Positions 34,463-38,290 of a DNA stretch of 38,290 bases are shown piece by piece; positions within the stretch are counted from its first letter, which is position 1, and the number at the start of each line of letters is the position of its first letter. The stretch spans positions 1 through 38,290 of the forward strand of contig CAYPCW010000025.1 of assembly GCA_964409335.1 (NCBI GenBank), written 5' to 3'. Origin of the DNA: JABMOW01 sp964409335. Its GTDB lineage: Bacteria > Fidelibacterota > Marinisomatia > SCGC-AAA003-L08 > JACNLC01. A program made the translations under genes and the position numbers. The notes below the pieces were generated by a model that was not told where the DNA came from, did not search any database, and saw only the letters and a program-made list of their open reading frames with translations.

Positions 34463-35620
34463 ATGGAACGAATTTATTTTTCCGAAGAGCACAAAATGCT
34501 GCAGGAGATGGTCCGGAACTTCGCCAGAAATGAAGTTGCGCCCATCGCACAGGAAATTGATGAAAGCGGACGGTTTCCCCATGAAACCGTGAAAAAAATG
34601 GGTGAGTTGGGACTGATGGGAATTCCCTGGCCCGAGGCATACGGAGGAACCGGTATGGACATTACCGCCCAATGTATTGCGATAGAAGAAATTGCAAAAG
34701 TGTGTGTATCCACTGCGGCAACCATGATGGCGCATACCAGCCTGGGCAGTGCACCTATTTTTATGTTTGGCACCGAAGCCCAAAAACAGAAATATTTACC
34801 CAAACTCTCCAGTGGTGAGATGTTAGGCGCATTCGGACTGACCGAGCCCAACGCCGGGAGTGATGCAGGCAACACCCAAACCCGTGCTGTAAAAAAAGGT
34901 GATGAATTTATCGTTAACGGACAGAAAGTGTTTTGTACGAATGCCGGGCAGGCCGGTGTGATCGTATTTACCGCCGTTTTGGTGGAAGATGGGGAAGAAA
35001 AGGGGATCAGCGCATTTCTTGTGGACGCGGGAACCGATGGACTGAAAATGAATCCACCCGAAAAGAAAATGGGATGGAAGGCATCAGATACGCGTACTAT
35101 TTATTTCGATAATATGCGTATACCAAAAGAAAATATATTAGGGAATCCGTCAAAGGGCTTTAAACAATTCCTGAAGACGCTCACCGGAGGAAGAATTACT
35201 ATCGGCGCCCTCTCCTTAGGAACAGCACAGGGCGCATACAACTTAGCGCTGAAATATTCCGTCGAACGGACTGCGTTCAATCATCCTATCCATAAATTTC
35301 AGGGGGTTTCCTTCAAATTGTCCGATATGGCGACCCGGATTCAGGCAGCCAGGCATTTGGTATACCATGCCGCATGGTTAAAAGATCATGACGAACCCGT
35401 AATCAGAGAAGCGGCCATGGCAAAGCTATTCGCCAGTGAGACGGCCATGTGGGTGACAACGGAAGCGATTCAGGTACACGGTGGATATGGCTACATAAAG
35501 GAATATAACGTCGAACGGTTTTTCCGGGATGCAAAGGTACTCGAAATTGGTGAAGGCACCAGTGAAGTACAGCGAATCATTATTGCAAGAGAATTATTGA
35601 AAGGTATACCGGCTGTTTGA
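34463..35620 (+). CDS. Acyl-CoA dehydrogenase (short/medium-chain type)
   Basis: FAD enzyme of 385 residues catalysing alpha,beta-dehydrogenation of acyl-CoA, with electrons passed to ETF. It shows FGLTEPNAGSDAGNTQT (flavin and substrate binding), the C-terminal helical domain with VHGGYGYIKEYNVERFFRD, and E364 in IGEGTSE, the catalytic base position of butyryl-/medium-chain enzymes. AAAGG lies seven bases before the ATG. A probable promoter region occupies 34278-34462. The stop overlaps the ybeY start. Chain-length preference cannot be read from sequence. Confidence 0.94.
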   Translation: MERIYFSEEHKMLQEMVRNFARNEVAPIAQEIDESGRFPHETVKKMGELGLMGIPWPEAYGGTGMDITAQCIAIEEIAKVCVSTAATMMAHTSLGSAPIFMFGTEAQKQKYLPKLSSGEMLGAFGLTEPNAGSDAGNTQTRAVKKGDEFIVNGQKVFCTNAGQAGVIVFTAVLVEDGEEKGISAFLVDAGTDGLKMNPPEKKMGWKASDTRTIYFDNMRIPKENILGNPSKGFKQFLKTLTGGRITIGALSLGTAQGAYNLALKYSVERTAFNHPIHKFQGVSFKLSDMATRIQAARHLVYHAAWLKDHDEPVIREAAMAKLFASETAMWVTTEAIQVHGGYGYIKEYNVERFFRDAKVLEIGEGTSEVQRIIIARELLKGIPAV

Positions 35621-36057
35621 TAAACGTATCCGTAGAAATTGATACTTCATTCGATATTCCGGTAGCCCAGACCCGGACGCAGCAAATCGTGCGTCATGTA
35701 TTTGACCGCGAACAGATATCCGACGGCAGGATATCGATAATTTTTACCACCGATGAAAATCTCCGTAAAATGAAACATCAGTTTTTTAATATTAATGCCT
35801 ATACCGATGTGATCGCATTTAATCTGGAAGAATCCGGTGACCCCGTTGACGGAGAACTATACATCAGTTCAGAGCGGGCTTATGAAAATTCAATATTGTT
35901 TGGTGAAACGCATGAATCCGAAATAACGCGTTTGATCGTTCACGGCAGTCTGCATCTTCTGGGGTATGATGATCAATCTCAGAATGACCTGGGTAAGATG
36001 AAACCCTTGGAAGACCAGTATCTGGCGGAAATTTTACCATCGGGAAATCCCGCATGA
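35617..36057 (+). CDS. ybeY: Endoribonuclease/rRNA maturation factor YbeY
   Basis: A 146-residue metal-dependent RNase for 16S rRNA maturation. The metal motif reads H109-x3-H113-x5-D119 (HGSLHLLGYDD); most bacteria have a third His there. An Asp at this place is, as I recall, usual in Bacteroidota YbeY, so it is more likely a lineage trait than a defect. The start is a TTG in the stop overlap TTGA shared with the acyl-CoA dehydrogenase; the next in-frame ATG is far inside. The 3' end overlaps the next gene by ATGA, so the genes are translationally coupled. Confidence 0.93.
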   Translation: MINVSVEIDTSFDIPVAQTRTQQIVRHVFDREQISDGRISIIFTTDENLRKMKHQFFNINAYTDVIAFNLEESGDPVDGELYISSERAYENSILFGETHESEITRLIVHGSLHLLGYDDQSQNDLGKMKPLEDQYLAEILPSGNPA

Positions 36058-37325
36058 CCATTCCCGGTTTTTTGATTCTGTTGTTTGTTTTACTGATCCT
36101 GTCGGCTTTTTTTTCAGGTACTGAAACTGCGATTTTCAGCCTTCGGACACATCGTGAGAAAGTTCATGATGATATCGCGAAACTGCTCCGTGAACCCCGC
36201 AGGCTACTGGTCTCGCTTCTCACCGGAAACACCATCGTAAATGTTCTCATGGCGGCATTTGCTGCGATGCTGGCGTCCCGAATCGCAGACCGGTTTGGCT
36301 TCCCTGAATTTGGGGTGGTCCTGATCGAAGTCGTCCTTATCACCTTTGTTGTAGTCCTTTTTGGGGAGATCATACCCAAAATCATCGCAATACGACAATC
36401 AAATGACTTTGTCAGAAGGATTCGGGTTCCGTTGAAAATCTTTTCGTTCCTTCTCTATCCTGTATCCGTTGTTCTTAACACCATTGTTAAACTTGTCCTG
36501 ACAGTAATCCCGGTCCGGAAGGAAAAAATATTCGATACGGAAGAAGAATTAAAAATCCTGGCCCAGGTGAGTGAAGAACAGGGAACCCTTCAAACGGAAG
36601 AATCCGGGATGATTCAAAGCATCTATAAATTTCATAATAAATCGGTTCATGAAGTGATGACGCCAAGAGTAGATATGGTTGCCCTGTCGTCAAAATCGTC
36701 AATTCAGGATGTCATCGAAGTGATCCGGGAAAAACAATTTTCGAAGATCCCCATTTATAAAGAAAATATCGACGATATCAGGGGAATATTATTTGCCAAA
36801 GATCTGATCCCGTTTTTATCCGGGGAGGATCCCGGCATTCAATTGGCAGCGCTTGCCCGTCCGCCATTTTTTGTTCCTGAAAGTAAGGAACTGGACGCTT
36901 TACTGGGTGAGTTTCGGGAGAAAAAAACGAGTATCGCAATTGTGGTGGACGAGTGGGGCGGTACGTCCGGGCTGATCACCCTTGAAGATGTGGTGGAAGA
37001 AGTCATCGGTGAATTGATTGATCCCTATGATCAGGACAATCCAAAAATCAAGAAGCAAAAAGATGGCAGTATTGTCGTTGATGCCCGCATGGGAATTTAT
37101 GATCTTGAGGAAGAAACCGGTTTGGAGTTCCCCGCAGGACGGGATTACGATACACTTGGAGGGTTTATCATGCAGGAAATGAAAGACTTCTCCAAACCCG
37201 GAGATCGGATCAATTATGCAGACCGTGATTTTATCGTCGAAAAAGTAGACGGATCCAGGATAGAACAGGTACGGATCGGTCCCCGAAAAGAAATATTTAA
37301 CCCGGAATTAGAAACAGAGGATTAA
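36054..37325 (+). CDS. CNNM/CorC-HlyC family CBS-domain membrane protein
   Basis: A 423-residue integral membrane protein. Residues 1-185 form the DUF21 (CNNM) membrane domain with three to four TM helices, including LFGEIIPKIIAIRQ. Two CBS domains span about 195-320 (HEVMTPRVDMVALS; GTSGLITLEDVVEEVIGEL), and a CorC/HlyC transporter-associated domain fills about 335-415 (DYDTLGGFIMQ). The family is implicated in Mg2+/Na+ transport or Mg2+ homeostasis; older names relate to gliding (GldE) or hemolysin. It overlaps ybeY by ATGA, a frequent pairing across bacteria. Confidence 0.94.
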   Translation: MTIPGFLILLFVLLILSAFFSGTETAIFSLRTHREKVHDDIAKLLREPRRLLVSLLTGNTIVNVLMAAFAAMLASRIADRFGFPEFGVVLIEVVLITFVVVLFGEIIPKIIAIRQSNDFVRRIRVPLKIFSFLLYPVSVVLNTIVKLVLTVIPVRKEKIFDTEEELKILAQVSEEQGTLQTEESGMIQSIYKFHNKSVHEVMTPRVDMVALSSKSSIQDVIEVIREKQFSKIPIYKENIDDIRGILFAKDLIPFLSGEDPGIQLAALARPPFFVPESKELDALLGEFREKKTSIAIVVDEWGGTSGLITLEDVVEEVIGELIDPYDQDNPKIKKQKDGSIVVDARMGIYDLEEETGLEFPAGRDYDTLGGFIMQEMKDFSKPGDRINYADRDFIVEKVDGSRIEQVRIGPRKEIFNPELETED

Positions 37326-37360
37326 CCCCCCGAAATGACATTAATCGCTGAGTTTATTCA

Positions 37361-38176
37361 TTGAACAACCCTGCTAAAAAACAGGCGGCTGCACAATTTC
37401 TTCGCCTTATTGATATCCTCGCCGTACTACGGGGTAAAAACGGATGCCCGTGGGATCAGGAGCAGACGGCCAAATCGTTAATCCCTTATTTGCTGGAAGA
37501 GACCTACGAAGTTATTGAGGCTGTAGAACAGAATAATCATGAGTTATTAAAGGAAGAATTAGGCGATCTCATGCTTCATTTGTTATTTCAGGCGCATATT
37601 GCCAATGAAGAAGGGAAATTCCATATCGCTGATTCCATTACGCACATTTGTGATAAACTGGAACGGCGCCATCCTCATGTCTTTGGCACAGATTCTACCC
37701 CAGACCGTGCGGTCATAAAATTAAATTGGGAATCCATCAAACAGAAGGAAAAACAACGAACGGGTCTGCTGGAAGGTGTTCCCAAAAATCTGCCTGCCCT
37801 GAACCGTGCCCGGCGGATTCAGGAAAAGGCATCGAATGTAGGATTTGACTGGGAGACCATTGATCCGGTCTGGGGGAAGGTTGATGAAGAAATCACAGAA
37901 CTCAAAAAAGCCTTTCAGGATGGAGATGATGACCAAATCCAGGAAGAATTGGGAGATGTGCTGTTCTCTTTAGTCAACTTGGGCAGGTTTTTAAATATCA
38001 GCAGTGAAGAAGCGCTTAGATTCTCCATTTCTAAATTTGAAACCCGTTTCACCCGGGTTGAACAAAAATTATCCAAACAAGGGAAAAGCATTGAGACGGC
38101 AACCCTTGAGGAGATGGATGCCATTTGGAATGATGAAAAGGAAAGGGTAAAATCAGAAAAGAAGCATCGTGCCTGA
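37361..38176 (+). CDS. mazG: Nucleoside triphosphate pyrophosphohydrolase MazG
   Basis: A 271-residue house-cleaning NTP pyrophosphatase with two MazG domains. The first has GCPWDQEQT at 28-36 and the metal-binding set E47, E50, E66 and D69 (LLEETYEV and KEELGDL). The second, more diverged, has EEITELKKAF and EELGDVLFSL. The start is assigned to TTG 37361 (MNNPAKKQ), which places the conserved region at its normal distance; no ATG is in frame before the first motif. Spacing from the previous gene is 35 bases, so it is likely in the same transcript. Confidence 0.94.
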   Translation: MNNPAKKQAAAQFLRLIDILAVLRGKNGCPWDQEQTAKSLIPYLLEETYEVIEAVEQNNHELLKEELGDLMLHLLFQAHIANEEGKFHIADSITHICDKLERRHPHVFGTDSTPDRAVIKLNWESIKQKEKQRTGLLEGVPKNLPALNRARRIQEKASNVGFDWETIDPVWGKVDEEITELKKAFQDGDDDQIQEELGDVLFSLVNLGRFLNISSEEALRFSISKFETRFTRVEQKLSKQGKSIETATLEEMDAIWNDEKERVKSEKKHRA

Positions 38177-38290
38177 CCGCGTTTTATCGGTTTTCAGTCA
38201 TTTACATAAAGAATTTTACACTACCATTTCAGAGTATTTCTTAAAAAGTATAACGTAGAATATGACGAACGCTATGTGTGGGATTAACAG
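38169..38290 (+). CDS. Possible start of a further gene, frame uncertain
   Basis: A GTG at 38169 overlapping the mazG stop opens a frame reading VPDRVLSVFSHLHKEFYTT and then SEYFLK before TAG at 38256. One extra A in the five-A run at 38243-38247 would continue it as KYNVEYDERYVWD, ending at a TAA just before the window edge. The content is protein-like, but the frame is short, broken and unrecognised. Low confidence. Confidence 0.2.

Noticed and set aside
1..38290. CRISPR arrays, insertion sequences, prophage or toxin-antitoxin genes
   Set aside because: No regularly spaced direct repeats, transposase or phage-type proteins were seen; the only strong periodicity is the DUF349 coding repeat.

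Overview
This 38.3 kb window (about 46% GC by eye) looks like a chromosomal segment of a free-living, Gram-negative-type bacterium that can respire nitrate. Several traits point loosely to the FCB superphylum (Bacteroidota, Ignavibacteriota, Calditrichota, Marinimicrobia and relatives): a YbeY whose third metal ligand is Asp instead of His, a long multi-DUF349 protein, a CT398-type zinc-ribbon gene beside rnpB, and a fused CoA-transferase/GNAT enzyme. No 16S gene or other firm marker is present, so the phylum is an inference. I see no phage, insertion sequence or CRISPR array.

Layout. 1-2.3 kb (+): a small Cys-rich GDCCVxC protein and a TrkH potassium channel subunit. 2.5-4.35 kb (-): a CoA-transferase/hydrolase fused to a GNAT domain. 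4.5-15.1 kb (-): a complete respiratory nitrate reductase operon, read right to left as narC (diheme cytochrome c), narG, narH, narJ, narI, narK1, narK2, closed by a strong intrinsic terminator. 15.4-19.1 kb (-): a two-component system, a dCache/HAMP/PAS histidine kinase followed by an NtrC-type sigma-54 activator. Between the activator and narC lies a candidate -24/-12 (sigma-54) promoter, with two copies of a 10-bp site in inverted orientation upstream. Together these suggest nitrate respiration under sigma-54 enhancer control, unlike the usual FNR/NarL control on sigma-70.

19.4-25.2 kb (-): a housekeeping run, yqeY, cvpA (split by a one-base frameshift), mutS2, dnaG, tRNA-Ile(CAU), terminator. 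25.5-27.9 kb (+): a protein with eight DUF349-like repeats in near-perfect 77-residue register. 28.0-30.0 kb (-): a small membrane protein and a radical SAM protein with an N-terminal SPASM/twitch-like Cys cluster. 30.4-38.2 kb (+): zinc-ribbon coiled-coil protein, RNase P RNA, recJ, fabH, acyl-CoA dehydrogenase, ybeY, a CNNM/CorC-type CBS protein and mazG, many joined by 4-base stop/start overlaps. A possible further reading frame starts at the right edge.

The most notable system is the nitrate-respiration block: the sensor kinase and its activator lie directly upstream of the structural operon they probably control. That operon encodes the electron-transfer cytochrome, the enzyme, its chaperone, the quinol-oxidising membrane subunit and both transporter types, in the order reported for the Thermus nar operon.
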